Below, piece by piece: positions 1-9,100 of a stretch of 41,908 nucleotides of DNA. The notes beneath the pieces were generated by a model. It saw nothing but the letters and a program-made list of their open reading frames with translations. It was not told the DNA's origin and searched no databases. The translations under genes and the position numbers were made by a program. Location: positions 1 to 41,908 of the forward strand of contig JAGCWQ010000027.1 of the NCBI GenBank assembly GCA_017961765.1, read 5' to 3'. Within the stretch, counting starts at the first letter, position 1. Each line of letters begins with the position of its first letter. Origin of the DNA: Paludibacteraceae bacterium. Lineage in GTDB: Bacteria > Bacteroidota > Bacteroidia > Bacteroidales > Paludibacteraceae.

Positions 1-1681
1 ATGATCCGAATTCATTGGTTGTCTTTTCCTGACTTTCATATGTCTTGGCTTCTAAGGAGACTAGTTGGATTTTCGCCTTCTTGTTGGCAAGGACCCTGCT
101 TGTCTCGGATAGGATGCATTTGTAGTGGATCTTCTGCCCGGGACGGTAGATGTCTCTGTCGGTGATGATGGTAGCCGCGATTCCGCCTTTTCCTTCATAT
201 TTATAATACTTAGGTTCATCATAACTAAAAATGTATTTATCGACAAAAAGATGGTCCTCCTTGTCTATTAGTTGGTAGGAGTGCACAGACTCGCCTTTGG
301 GGAGGGTGAATTCCGCAAATCCTTGTTCGTTTGTGTGCAGAATGGATGTCGTTTTGTTATTTTTCTTGAGTTTCACTTTGACGTCCTTCAAGGCTTTGCC
401 GTTTCCTGAATGAAAGACATAGATGCGGCATGTCTTATAGTCGTCCTTGTTTTTAATCCCTTTGCGAACTACGGAATGCAGATTGGATATGGTGATTTTT
501 AAACTGTCTTTTGTGTCTGTTTTGCTTGGACAAATTTTATAAGAACCGAATTTCTTTAGAGCAGGCAATTCGGCAATTGTCTCAAGTTGAATGCCCAATA
601 GTACGGGTTTTAGTTTCACTTCCACCTTGTCAACTAATTTATTGGATGAATCGAATATGGAAAAAGTGATTGGTCCTGTTTGGTTTTTGTGCTTGATATG
701 GATTCGGATTTTCTCATCAGGGCGTGCAACTCTACGAGTCGTATAATTGATTTTACTCTCGTGGATTTCGTTGTACCATTTCACTAATTCTGGATGAGCA
801 TAGTCCGGAAATTTCTCGAACGATTCTTCAATCATTTTGTTGAGTTTCTGGCTGGTCTTGTCGTCATCAGCATACTCGTTGTAATCTTTGCTGCAGATTT
901 GATCCAATATGAGGTTGGAAGCCTCTTGGTTCTTATATTGGTCGTATAGTCGATAGAGTTCAGAAAGCGGTTGCTCTTTCTGCATGAGTGCATAGATATA
1001 TGCGTCGGATTCTGTATCGTTGGCATGGATTTTAATCAATTGCTCGATTATGGAATCGGCTTTGATGTAGTTGCCCAATCCATCGCTTCGGTATTTGTTC
1101 TTTTCGATGATGGAGTAGGCGAGAAGGTCGAATAGGGTAGGCCTGTACTTTCGGCTGTCTGTTCCGCTTTTAGTCAGGTAGCTGTATTTCATGGCATCTG
1201 TTTTGCTGAGGACCTCCATGGGTTCCAAAGCCTTCCTTTGTAGATGGTCGATACTGTCTAAGAACATTTCATAACTCCATTCTTCTATATCTTTAGGATA
1301 TTCGCCATTTATTGTAGTGGAAGAGGAGTTGTATCTCGTCCGACTTGACAATTCGTTTGCCAGGATAAATTGCGCAATGGAGCGGAGTGCTGTGTCTTGT
1401 GTCCTTTCGCAGAATTCGGAAAGTTTTTCTATGTATTCTTGGTCTCCGTCTATTTCGTTAAAATAGCAGTAGGCACGAAGTTCGTTCTCCTCGTCTTTGT
1501 CCCTTAGGGCAGTGGCGTAGATATCTTTTACCATTGAGATGGCGGTTCGAGGTTTCTCGTCCATTATTTCATCCACCTCTTTCCATGCTTTCTCGTAATT
1601 GTCTATGAAATTGGGTGAGCAACCCATAAATAGCGTTCCTGTCAGAAGAAGTAGGATGAATAGATTGATGTAATGTTTCAT
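1..1681 (-). CDS. alpha-2-macroglobulin family lipoprotein, 3' part missing (runs off left edge)
   Basis: Reading the - strand from ATG at 1681 gives an open frame of 560 codons with no stop before base 1. The N-terminus has a lipoprotein signal with lipobox LFMGC (Cys about residue 21), so the protein should be anchored in a membrane, probably the outer one. Residues ~22-400 are helical and charged without a motif I can name. The visible C-terminal part (~420-560) is beta-rich and contains ITDRDIYRPGQKIHY near residue 507, the typical MG2-type signature of bacterial alpha-2-macroglobulins, which in the family precede a bait region and thioester domain and trap or inhibit proteases. The bait and thioester regions would lie outside the window, so thioester status is unknown. 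The family call rests on the MG2 motif plus the long N-terminal region; the start is the first ATG before the signal peptide. Confidence 0.75.
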   Translation of the reverse strand, partial: MKHYINLFILLLLTGTLFMGCSPNFIDNYEKAWKEVDEIMDEKPRTAISMVKDIYATALRDKDEENELRAYCYFNEIDGDQEYIEKLSEFCERTQDTALRSIAQFILANELSSRTRYNSSSTTINGEYPKDIEEWSYEMFLDSIDHLQRKALEPMEVLSKTDAMKYSYLTKSGTDSRKYRPTLFDLLAYSIIEKNKYRSDGLGNYIKADSIIEQLIKIHANDTESDAYIYALMQKEQPLSELYRLYDQYKNQEASNLILDQICSKDYNEYADDDKTSQKLNKMIEESFEKFPDYAHPELVKWYNEIHESKINYTTRRVARPDEKIRIHIKHKNQTGPITFSIFDSSNKLVDKVEVKLKPVLLGIQLETIAELPALKKFGSYKICPSKTDTKDSLKITISNLHSVVRKGIKNKDDYKTCRIYVFHSGNGKALKDVKVKLKKNNKTTSILHTNEQGFAEFTLPKGESVHSYQLIDKEDHLFVDKYIFSYDEPKYYKYEGKGGIAATIITDRDIYRPGQKIHYKCILSETSRVLANKKAKIQLVSLEAKTYESQEKTTNEFGS

Positions 1682-1709
1682 GATGATTCAAATCAAGTTG
1701 ATAGATAAA

Positions 1710-1717
1710 CAAATTTA
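1710..1717 (-). promoter_or_regulatory. candidate -7 element for the alpha-2-macroglobulin gene
   Basis: On the - strand this reads TAAATTTG, matching the Bacteroidetes -7 consensus TAnnTTTG, about 28 nt before the start codon. I see no good TTTG -33 element at the expected 19-21 nt spacing, so this is weak. Confidence 0.3.
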
Positions 1718-1783
1718 AAGAAAAAATCGTGAAGAAGGCAGGGTGGTTGATTTATTTTGCACGGAATTTATACGAAATAGAAA

Positions 1784-1805
1784 AGAGCCACTTATGAGTA
1801 GCTCT
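1784..1805. terminator. degenerate terminator-like hairpin
   Basis: AGAGCCACT and AGTAGCTCT pair around a TATG loop, with one G-T type mismatch. This resembles common Bacteroidales intrinsic terminators but has no clear T-run, and it sits just before decayed gene fragments. It may be a leftover of a lost gene. Confidence 0.3.
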
Positions 1806-1813
1806 TCTATATG

Positions 1814-1987
1814 GGCAGTATCGATAAAGCCTTACCCCTTGCGGGAAACTTACTCAGTTCTGATGTCAGCAAAATGGTCTCGTTGGGTTCATCTTCTGAA
1901 CGAGAAATGGACGATATCATGCTTGTTCGTTATGCTTGTTATCTTGTGGCACAGAATGGCTGGGTGTCAAGAAATGTCTCTTTATAG
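1814..1987 (+). pseudogene. remnant of a DinD-like (BRO-N / DNA-damage-inducible protein D) gene
   Basis: Read from 1814, the translation contains [19 protein letters not shown] followed by [15 protein letters not shown] and then a stop at 1985. DinD-family proteins carry a block of the form DVxKMVxLGSGSxREIDD-xxLSRYACYLIAQNGDPxK, which this closely follows; after QNG the similarity ends abruptly. There is no start codon in this frame and nothing of the rest of the family is present, so it is a fragment left by deletion. The family name is from memory of the conserved block, with no search done. Confidence 0.55.
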
Positions 1988-2066
1988 TTTCACTTTTAAT
2001 GCTCTCCATTCCTCAAATTCCATCCCTTTTCTCTATTTTTGCGAATACCGTATGTATGTAGTTGAT

Positions 2067-2274
2067 ATGGACAAAAAAACATTGGAATTTGTAACATATT
2101 GCATTGCTAAACTTTCTGCACAGCTTAACTTGCCACAGAAAGAGGTGTACAGACGATTGAAATCGTCTGGCATTCTATATGGCTACATAGTTCCATCCTA
2201 CGATGTACTACACACATTCAGCTCACGCTATCTTATCTGATTACATGAAAGAGAAAGGAGTGCTAAGTATATGA
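2067..2274 (+). pseudogene. DUF3791 gene with a frameshift near its 3' end
   Basis: From ATG 2067 the translation has MDKKTLEFVTYCIAKLS, then KEVYRRLKSSGILYGYIVPS, then YDVLHTFSSRYL, the pattern of the small DUF3791 family, which often lies beside a DUF3990 gene in Bacteroidales. In this frame it ends at TGA 2238-2240, but one frame over the same DNA continues as SDYMKEKGVLSI and stops at 2272-2274, which is how the family normally ends. A small indel or deletion around 2232-2240 has therefore broken the gene. The true start is 2067, because the open frame upstream of it has no resemblance to the family. No DUF3990 partner is visible. Decay of a former toxin-antitoxin-like pair is possible but is inference. 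Confidence 0.6.
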
Positions 2275-2381
2275 TTTTGTTTCATTCTAGATGGCGAACA
2301 TTCTGCCGTCCTGTCTGTATCCCTCAAAAAATTGGATGAGATGAAGAAGAAGTTAAGTTCTGGCTACACAAGTTTCTGGAG

Positions 2382-2467
2382 TTGATGGTCTGGAAAATGT
2401 GATAGTTTGAAGTATTGACGGTACGGAAAATGTGTAAGATTTCATGTTTGACGGTACGGAAAATGTG
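2382..2467. repeat. three 20-nt repeats at exact 33-nt spacing
   Basis: The word TTGACGGTACGGAAAATGTG occurs at 2415-2434 and 2448-2467, and a variant with two changes occurs at 2382-2401. The start-to-start distance is 33 nt both times and the 13-nt spacers are unrelated. The repeats lie directly upstream of the AAA_14 fragment. They could be leftover transposase-binding sites of an insertion-sequence end (IS21-type ends have several such sites), regulator sites, or remains of an 11-residue protein repeat. Confidence 0.6.
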
Positions 2468-2477
2468 ATTGTGTGGT

Positions 2478-2564
2478 ATGTATCGTTCTGAAATTGAAAA
2501 TATTATCTCTTGGAAAGATAAGTCCGGCCGTAAACCGCTAATTTATATAACAAAACGCACATGA
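2478..2564 (+). pseudogene. 5' fragment of an AAA_14/DUF4143-type ATPase gene
   Basis: ATG 2478 starts a 28-codon frame whose start, MYRSEIENIISWKDKSGRKP followed by LI, matches the N-terminus of the Bacteroidales AAA_14 (DUF4143-associated) ATPases, which continue into a Walker A of the form GARQVGKT. Here the Walker A is absent and the frame stops inside the terminator hairpin of the opposite-strand operon. The gene has been cut off just before its ATP-binding loop. Confidence 0.5.
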
Positions 2565-2587
2565 ATCGTCTGATCCATGTGCGTTTT
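2552..2587 (-). terminator. intrinsic terminator of the TonB receptor/DUF4249 operon
   Basis: A perfect 12-bp inverted repeat (2552-2563 with 2576-2587) with a 12-nt loop; on the - strand the second arm ends in TTTTG followed by an AT-rich tail. It lies 15 nt past the stop of the DUF4249 gene. Confidence 0.8.
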
Positions 2588-2602
2588 GGCTTGCTATTTA
2601 AA

Positions 2603-3514
2603 TCATTTCAAATCTTCGGCTCTGACGATGCAAGTGCCTTTGGTGATGGCGCTTGTGAAGAAGTAACCGAGGGCTCTCTTTTCTGGCTTTATGTTGCTGC
2701 AGACATTAGCCGGACTGCCGTAGAATGGATTACTTCCCGTATTGCCTTGCACGTCGTAGATGTATTCCAAATAGCCTTGGGATATGACGTGTAGGTTGAG
2801 GGTGATTTCGTCACCTGGCTTGACATCTTCGTCTTTGCTCCTCTTGGGGTCGAGGTTGTAGATGCTGCCTGGAAAGTCAACCCCGTTGTACATCTTTTCC
2901 ATCTCCTCTCCATTGATGTAAACGCCTGTCATTTCTTGAAATTGGATAGCGTAATATTCTGAGAGCGTGTCGGTTACAAGATGTCCGTTGATCTCGATTT
3001 TTGCCAAGTAGGATGTCCTTTTGTTGTTGATGGATTGGAAGTAAGGACAAACCTTGTAGTAATCCGTGGCTTTCTTGTTGTTGAGCGTGTAGATGAGTAC
3101 TTTCATGGAGTCGATGGCTTCGACGGTTGCCTGCATGGTGTCTGTGGCAAAGTACTCTTCCGTCTTTCCATTCTCACGGACGATGACGTGGAGGTTGTAG
3201 ATGTGGCTGCTCTCACCCTTCATGGGGTTTATTGTTTCGTAAATGCCTGGGGCTACCTCGTGGTAGTTGATGATGGCCGTGTCGTTGTCTGTCACGGTTA
3301 CCTCTGCACCTGAAACCATCTCAGGGGCTCCTGTGCCGTAGAAATCACCGCTTCTGCTGATGGTGAGTTGTTGCGGTTTCCATTCGTTGGTGATGCATCC
3401 GTAGATGCCGATGAGTTGCTCTCCCTCCTCTACGTCGATGGTGATATCTTCCCTACATCCATTGAGCAGGGCGAGGAGGAACAAAGGAAGTGATAATATC
3501 GTTTTCTTGTTCAT
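2603..3514 (-). CDS. DUF4249 family lipoprotein, partner of the TonB receptor
   Basis: 303 residues. The N-terminus has a lipoprotein signal peptide ending in LLNGC, so the mature protein is a lipid-anchored surface or periplasmic protein. The body is beta-rich, and the order (IYGCITNE, a segment like GAEVTVTDNDTAI, then PGIYETI) is typical of DUF4249, a family encoded next to TonB-dependent receptors in Bacteroidota and thought to act with them in substrate capture. It follows the receptor gene after 12 nt and shares its terminator, so the two form an operon. The substrate is not apparent. Confidence 0.85.
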   Translation of the reverse strand: MNKKTILSLPLFLLALLNGCREDITIDVEEGEQLIGIYGCITNEWKPQQLTISRSGDFYGTGAPEMVSGAEVTVTDNDTAIINYHEVAPGIYETINPMKGESSHIYNLHVIVRENGKTEEYFATDTMQATVEAIDSMKVLIYTLNNKKATDYYKVCPYFQSINNKRTSYLAKIEINGHLVTDTLSEYYAIQFQEMTGVYINGEEMEKMYNGVDFPGSIYNLDPKRSKDEDVKPGDEITLNLHVISQGYLEYIYDVQGNTGSNPFYGSPANVCSNIKPEKRALGYFFTSAITKGTCIVRAEDLK

Positions 3515-3526
3515 AAGAGTCTTTTT

Positions 3527-5911
3527 TTAGAATTTGAAGTTATAGGAGACGGAAGGGACGAACGTGAAGAGATACATCTTCTCCGTTTTGATTTGGTTGT
3601 CTTCGTCTGGTGTGAACATAACCGCCCAAGTGTTGTGTTGTCCGTAGGCGTTGTAGATGGAGAAGTTCCATTCTCCATGCCATCTTCTCTCTTTCTTTTC
3701 CTTCGATTTGAGGGTGGCTGAGAGGTCTAAACGATGGTAGTTGGGGTAGCGGCTTTGGTTGCGCGACCCGCTATAGATGGCATATGGTATGTTGTCCACC
3801 GTGTATTTGCCGTAAGGGTAGGTGACGGGTTGTCCCGTATTGAAGACCCAGTTGGCGGAAAGATTGAACTGCTTGGTGAAGTCGAAGCTGAGGACGGCCA
3901 CAAAATTGTGTGGACGATCGAATGGAGAACGGTACTCCTTCCCGAAATTGATCTCTTCGACGGTGCGGAGAGAGCGTGAGTAGGTGTAGGAGACCCATCC
4001 GGTCAGTTTTCCTGTGTTCTTTTTGGCCAAGAGTTCTATACCGTAGCTACGGCCTTTACCGATACGCGTCCCTCCGTCTATGTATTTGTTGCCCGTTGTA
4101 TGTGCGTTGTCTTTGAAATCAAGGACGTTTCGCAGCTGTTTGTAATAGACTTCGACGGAGGTCTCTATTTTGTCGTCTAACAGGTTGCGGAAGTAGCCAA
4201 TCGCATATTGGTCGCATTTCTGTGGCTTGATGTTCGGGTTGCTAGGCAACCAAATGTCGAACGGAAGTCCACCTGTTGCGTTGGAGGCCATTTGGGCATA
4301 CTGCACAGTCCTGGAGTAGGAGGCCTTGACGGAGGATACTTTGTCGATTTTGTATAGCGCACCCAATCTTGGCTCTGGGTTGATCTGCGTGTTGAAGATC
4401 TTGCCGCTGCCGTAATAGGTGGAGTCTATCTTTTCGTGGTTCTCATCGAATTTGAAAACGGTTTCTTCTCCGAGGTTGTGGAAGATGGACATGCGAAGTC
4501 CATACTTCAAGGTAAGTCTTTTGGTCGCTTTTTGTTCGTGTGACAGGAAGAGACCGTATTCACAAGATCTTCTTACGCCGAAGTCTTGATCCTCCATGAA
4601 TTGTATGGTGTTATCGTCGTTGTCTCCTGCTGAGATTTCACCTTGGTTGAAACGGTGGATGGTGCCCGACAATCCTGCTCTTGTCTTATTCTGAGGATTC
4701 CAGATCTTGAATAGGTTGAAGCTGGCGTTCCAGTCTCTCATGCCGGCCCCCATGTCGAAGTTGGCAGGATTGACGCCAATCTCCATGTCGTAGTTGTAGC
4801 TTGAACCTGTGATGTTAAAATCGGAGGTTAGTGACTTGTTGTAGATGTGGTTCCAACGGAAGGTGCAACTCTTGTTTCCGAAGCCGAGGCCAGCTATTTT
4901 CTCCATACCGAAATTGTCCCTTCCCCAATAGCCTGAAAGATACAGGTGGTTCTTGTCGTTTATCTTATGGGTAATCTTGGCGTTCAAGTCGAAGAAGTAG
5001 AGGTAGGTGTCCTTATATTCACTTCCTGCGAGTGGCAAGAAGAGGTCGGCGTAGGTCCTTCGTCCGGCAATCATGACCGAGGTGCGGTTGTCGAAGAGAG
5101 GAACTTCGAGCATGAGACGGCTTGAGATGAGTCCGATACCACCTGTTCCGGAGAATCGTGTCGGCATCTCGTTGAGGGTTTGTACATCGAGGACGGATGA
5201 CAGACGCCCACCGTAAGAGGCAGGTATGTCACCTTTCATCAGCGTTGCTTCGCTTACGGCATCGTTGTTGAAGACCGAGAAGAATCCCATCATGTGGGAG
5301 GCGTTGTAGATGGTGGCGTTGTCAAGGAGGATGAGGTTGTGGTCCGTGTTGCCTCCTCGAACGCTAAAGTTGGAGGATCCTTCGGATGCGGCTTGTACGC
5401 CGGGCATCAGTTGAATGGCTTTGACCACGTCCACTTCGCCCATGAGGGCAGGAATCTTCTTGACGGTGACCATTTGTATCCTTTGGCTACTCATCAGGGC
5501 TTCGCTGATGTTGGCGTCCTTTTTCCTGCCTGTGACGACCACCTCTTCCATTTCCGTCTCCTCGTTTGCGAGCAAGACGTTGAGTGTCTCTTTTTCTTTA
5601 TTTAAGGAAACTTTCTTTTGAACGCTTTTGTAGCCAACATAGGAGATGGAGATATGGTATTCTCCGACAGGAAGTTTTAGTGAGTATTTTCCGTTGGCAT
5701 CGGTGACGCAACCGCCCTTTGTCTCTTCCACATAGATGGAGACACCAATGAGGCTTTCGTGGCTCTCTGCATCTTTGACGCTACCAGATAGGGTGGATGT
5801 ACTTTGGGTTTGGGCAGTTAGAGGGGTGAATGAAATTGCGATGAAGAAACAAAGCATCGTCAGCATTCTGGTTATAGGCGAATTGTTTCTTTTGTTGCGT
5901 GTGGTGCGCAT
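3527..5911 (-). CDS. TonB-dependent outer-membrane receptor with carboxypeptidase-like regulatory domain
   Basis: 794 residues. A signal peptide (to about residue 34) is followed by a CarboxypepD_reg-like domain (~38-122, with SGSVKDAESHESLIGVSIYV and YHISISYVGYKS). A junction EEVVVTGRKKD leads to the plug (~140-255, including VDVVKAIQLMPGV and SNFSVRGGNTDHNLILLDN). The remaining ~540 residues form the beta-barrel, ending in the aromatic C-terminus SYNFKF typical of outer-membrane barrels. It imports a substrate in an energy-dependent way through TonB/ExbBD; with a DUF4249 partner rather than SusD it is not a classical Sus pair, and the ligand cannot be told from sequence. No sigma/anti-sigma pair lies next to it. 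Confidence 0.9.
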   Translation of the reverse strand: MRTTRNKRNNSPITRMLTMLCFFIAISFTPLTAQTQSTSTLSGSVKDAESHESLIGVSIYVEETKGGCVTDANGKYSLKLPVGEYHISISYVGYKSVQKKVSLNKEKETLNVLLANEETEMEEVVVTGRKKDANISEALMSSQRIQMVTVKKIPALMGEVDVVKAIQLMPGVQAASEGSSNFSVRGGNTDHNLILLDNATIYNASHMMGFFSVFNNDAVSEATLMKGDIPASYGGRLSSVLDVQTLNEMPTRFSGTGGIGLISSRLMLEVPLFDNRTSVMIAGRRTYADLFLPLAGSEYKDTYLYFFDLNAKITHKINDKNHLYLSGYWGRDNFGMEKIAGLGFGNKSCTFRWNHIYNKSLTSDFNITGSSYNYDMEIGVNPANFDMGAGMRDWNASFNLFKIWNPQNKTRAGLSGTIHRFNQGEISAGDNDDNTIQFMEDQDFGVRRSCEYGLFLSHEQKATKRLTLKYGLRMSIFHNLGEETVFKFDENHEKIDSTYYGSGKIFNTQINPEPRLGALYKIDKVSSVKASYSRTVQYAQMASNATGGLPFDIWLPSNPNIKPQKCDQYAIGYFRNLLDDKIETSVEVYYKQLRNVLDFKDNAHTTGNKYIDGGTRIGKGRSYGIELLAKKNTGKLTGWVSYTYSRSLRTVEEINFGKEYRSPFDRPHNFVAVLSFDFTKQFNLSANWVFNTGQPVTYPYGKYTVDNIPYAIYSGSRNQSRYPNYHRLDLSATLKSKEKKERRWHGEWNFSIYNAYGQHNTWAVMFTPDEDNQIKTEKMYLFTFVPSVSYNFKF

Positions 5912-6008
5912 ATTAAAAAGGATATGTGATGGGCCCTATTGTTTATCCTCCAGAAACGGGAGAACCCTTTACTCGATTCTGGAATAGTTGTCACTACAGA
6001 AAACCCTG

Positions 6009-6083
6009 CAAAGGTAATTTATTTTTTTTTGAAACTAAGTTTTCTCGCTGTGATTTTCTGTTTTCTTTTCTGCTACAAAGGTA
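6009..6083 (-). promoter_or_regulatory. candidate -7 elements for the TonB receptor operon
   Basis: Two - strand TACCTTTG motifs (6009-6016 and 6076-6083) match the Bacteroidetes -7 box TAnnTTTG, and a third related TATCTTTG is at 6109-6116. None has a clear TTTG at the usual 19-21 nt upstream spacing, so which one is used, or whether any is, is unclear. Confidence 0.3.
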
Positions 6084-6115
6084 TAATAACGTTGTTGCAA
6101 GTAGGTTGCAAAGAT

Positions 6116-6152
6116 AAAAAACGCCATTGCAGAGGCCTTCTGCAATGGCGTT
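6116..6152 (-). terminator. intrinsic terminator of the xylanase/esterase gene
   Basis: A perfect 14-bp inverted repeat (6120-6133 with 6139-6152, loop GGCCT), followed on the - strand by a run of T. It lies about 27 nt past the stop of the multidomain enzyme gene. Confidence 0.9.
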
Positions 6153-6179
6153 GGTTACCTAATCGTTTTTTTGATTCTC

Positions 6180-9100
6180 TTATTTCACAATCATGCTCTT
6201 GCTCTCCACGAAACCATTCGCATTCATGACATAGAAATAGATGCCCTGAGGCAGTTTGTCTACAGTGAATGTCAAGGAATGGCTTCCTGCTGAGTAGTTG
6301 TCGGATGCGATATTCATGACCTTAACACCCATACCGTTGTAGAGGTCAATTGTTACGAATGAGTTTTGAGCGAGGCTGAAGTCAATCGTCGTCTCTCCAT
6401 TGGCTGGGTTCGGCCTGTTTTGAGACAAATGATCGTTGTTCTCCTCAATCATGATGTCACTCGCTTTTACGTCGCCAGAGTCTCCGCAACCGTTGTGGAT
6501 TAACGTATGTCCACCCCAATCGTATTTGCCACTGTTGTATGTTTTGTTCACAGTGCTGGTACGGATGTTGGTGTTTTGTGAATTGTCGCCATAGAGGAAT
6601 TTGTTGATGAATGCTTGGGCAGCCTTGTTTTGATTACTGGAGGCTTGACAGTGGGAGTGGCCTCCTTCAATGACGTAACCGAAGCGGTCTTCAAGTCCCA
6701 TAGCTTTCCACACCTCGGCAGCTGCCTTGACGGAAGCATTGCCGGCTGCATCGCCCAACCATACGTAATCAGGGTTACCGAAAGCTAGGAATGCACGAGG
6801 CGCACACATGGCGATTAGTTCATGGTGGTCGTATGGCAATTTGGAGATGTCAGACTGGAAGTTGCTCTTGAAGCTGTTCAAGAACCAGTTGTATTCTGTG
6901 TTAGAGATACCTTCCACATCCGAACCTATCTCCGAGCTGACACGCCAAGCGTTGATACCGCCACCACCAGACTCTTGGGCGATTGTCAGAGCTACACGCT
7001 CATCGAATGCGCCTGCGAACAAGGCCATCTTACCAGCGTAGGAGCAACCTGTCACGGCGATGTGGCCAAGGTCGGCTTTGATTTGATCCTTCACGATTTC
7101 CAAACCGTCAATCAGACGGCTGATACCCCAAGACCATGCGCAATAGTCCGCCTTCGTGTTGAATGTGCCTGGGTATAGCTTGTAGAATGGGTCGCTCTCT
7201 TTCCTTCCGCCGTCTGCGCTATATCCTGCAATCTGTTTATGGGTGAAAGGCACTTGGATACATTTTGAGAAGTAAGAAGAATTCAAGCTACCCGTGTTGT
7301 TATCCATACCGATGACGATAGGGTGAGGACCATTGCCAGAAGGAATGGAGAGTTTGCTCGTCAAAGTGAGTGTGTTGTTTCCATTGCGAACCTTGACAGT
7401 CAAAGTTCCGTTAGAGTAGGTTGCCTCCAAGTCATCGAACTTAGGCTTTTCACCGATTTCCCAGAACTCGATTTCACGCTTGATTTCGTTACGACGGCAA
7501 GACCAATCGCAGAAGTCGGTCACCTTGCCACTGCCGTCGGCCCACTCGAATGGGTCTGGCAATGTCTTGCAAGACTTCAAGTTGTTCTTGTTCAAGGATA
7601 CAGGATCTTCGCAAGCGGCACCCGTGTTTTCTACAGAGTAGCTCAATGGATATTCGCCAGCTGCGAGGACCGTGCTACTACCACCATGTTCGCCACCATG
7701 TTCTCCGCCATGGTTGTGTGATGAAGTGTCTGGCATAGCAAATTTGAGATAATCCAAATTGTTGTTGTTGCTCTCGAATTTTACTTTCAAGATGTGCTTT
7801 CCTGCCTTGATTTCGTCAGTTGTGGCAGTCAAGTTCTCATAATTATCCCACTCGTTGTCGCCTGTTTTCGATCCAGAAAGATTTGCCACCTTTTTGTTAT
7901 CGACATACAAATCCATAGAGATGGCTCCACTACCATTGGAGGCACTTGCCACGACATCATATTTGCTTGTTTCCTTCACATCGATGGTGTACTCCAACCA
8001 TTCGCTGGAAGAGGTGTAGCCGACAGCCATGCTGGTTCCGCCTTTCACGATGTCCACGCCTTCGTCGGTACGGAACTTGGCGTCACCCTTGTTCTCCTCG
8101 TCTGAGTCCTCGTAGGCATTGCCGTTGCCGCCCACGTCATAATGTTCTGCTTCTACTGTTCCAGGAATTGCGATGGCCTCCTTGTAAGGGCCTTGCGGAA
8201 CTTCCGGCTTAACGGGTTCAACTGTGGATGTTGCATCGCCGATCCAAATATTTCCATACTTCAAATCGAAGCTACCTGAGCCGGAACCCACTTCGCAAAG
8301 GAACTTGCAATCGTAAAGTTGTCCCAATGTCACGCCTCTCTTCTCCCATTCCCTCATGTGTGCGGAGACTGAGATGTGTCCACACTTACGGATGCTTTTC
8401 CTTACGGCAAACACCTGAGTAAATGTGGAGTTACCTGAGATGGAAGGCCCCGTGCGGGTTCCCACCCACATCTCGTAAGTGTCGCCATCCAATGTGTATG
8501 TGCCTTTGGATGATGTGTTGTAGTACAATCCCTGTTGCTTGGCAGTGCTTCCGAAGAAGGTGTTCTCTACAATATAGTACTCCACCTCGTTAGGAACCTT
8601 AGTCCAACCATAGATACCGATGTAGTTGTAGCCTCCGCCGGAACTTCCGCTGCCAATCTCATAGTTGAAGTCGCAGTGGAGGTCTCCGTCCAATTGGCTT
8701 GGCTTCGGTCCTGTACCCCAGTACAAACCGATACGGCAAAGCAAGTCGTCTGGATTGTTCCAGTTCGCCTTGAATTGGAATTTGCCTTTCTCCGCCTTGT
8801 ATTCCATGGAGGCGTTGTTACCTGAATTTGTCCACATCTCATAGTTGAAACCTGAATTACCTATGTCGTGTGTTCCTCCATTCTGCGCCTTCTGTCCGCT
8901 TGTCATGGATGTGTTCATCTGACAAGGATCGATGGAACTTGTCTCGTTTCCGCCTTCGTTACCTTGGCCACCTTCGTTACCTTGACCGCCTTCGTTACCT
9001 TGGCCGCCTTCATCATATTTCAAGACTTTCAACATTTGGTCTGCATAACGCTCACCCAATGTGCGGTAGCTTGCAGAAGAGAAGTGTAGGTTATCTCCCT

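Noticed and set aside
1743-2240. Single 165-codon gene on the + strand
   Set aside because: Only the part from 2067 resembles a family (DUF3791). The upstream part is noise in this frame, while another frame there shows a dinD-like remnant.
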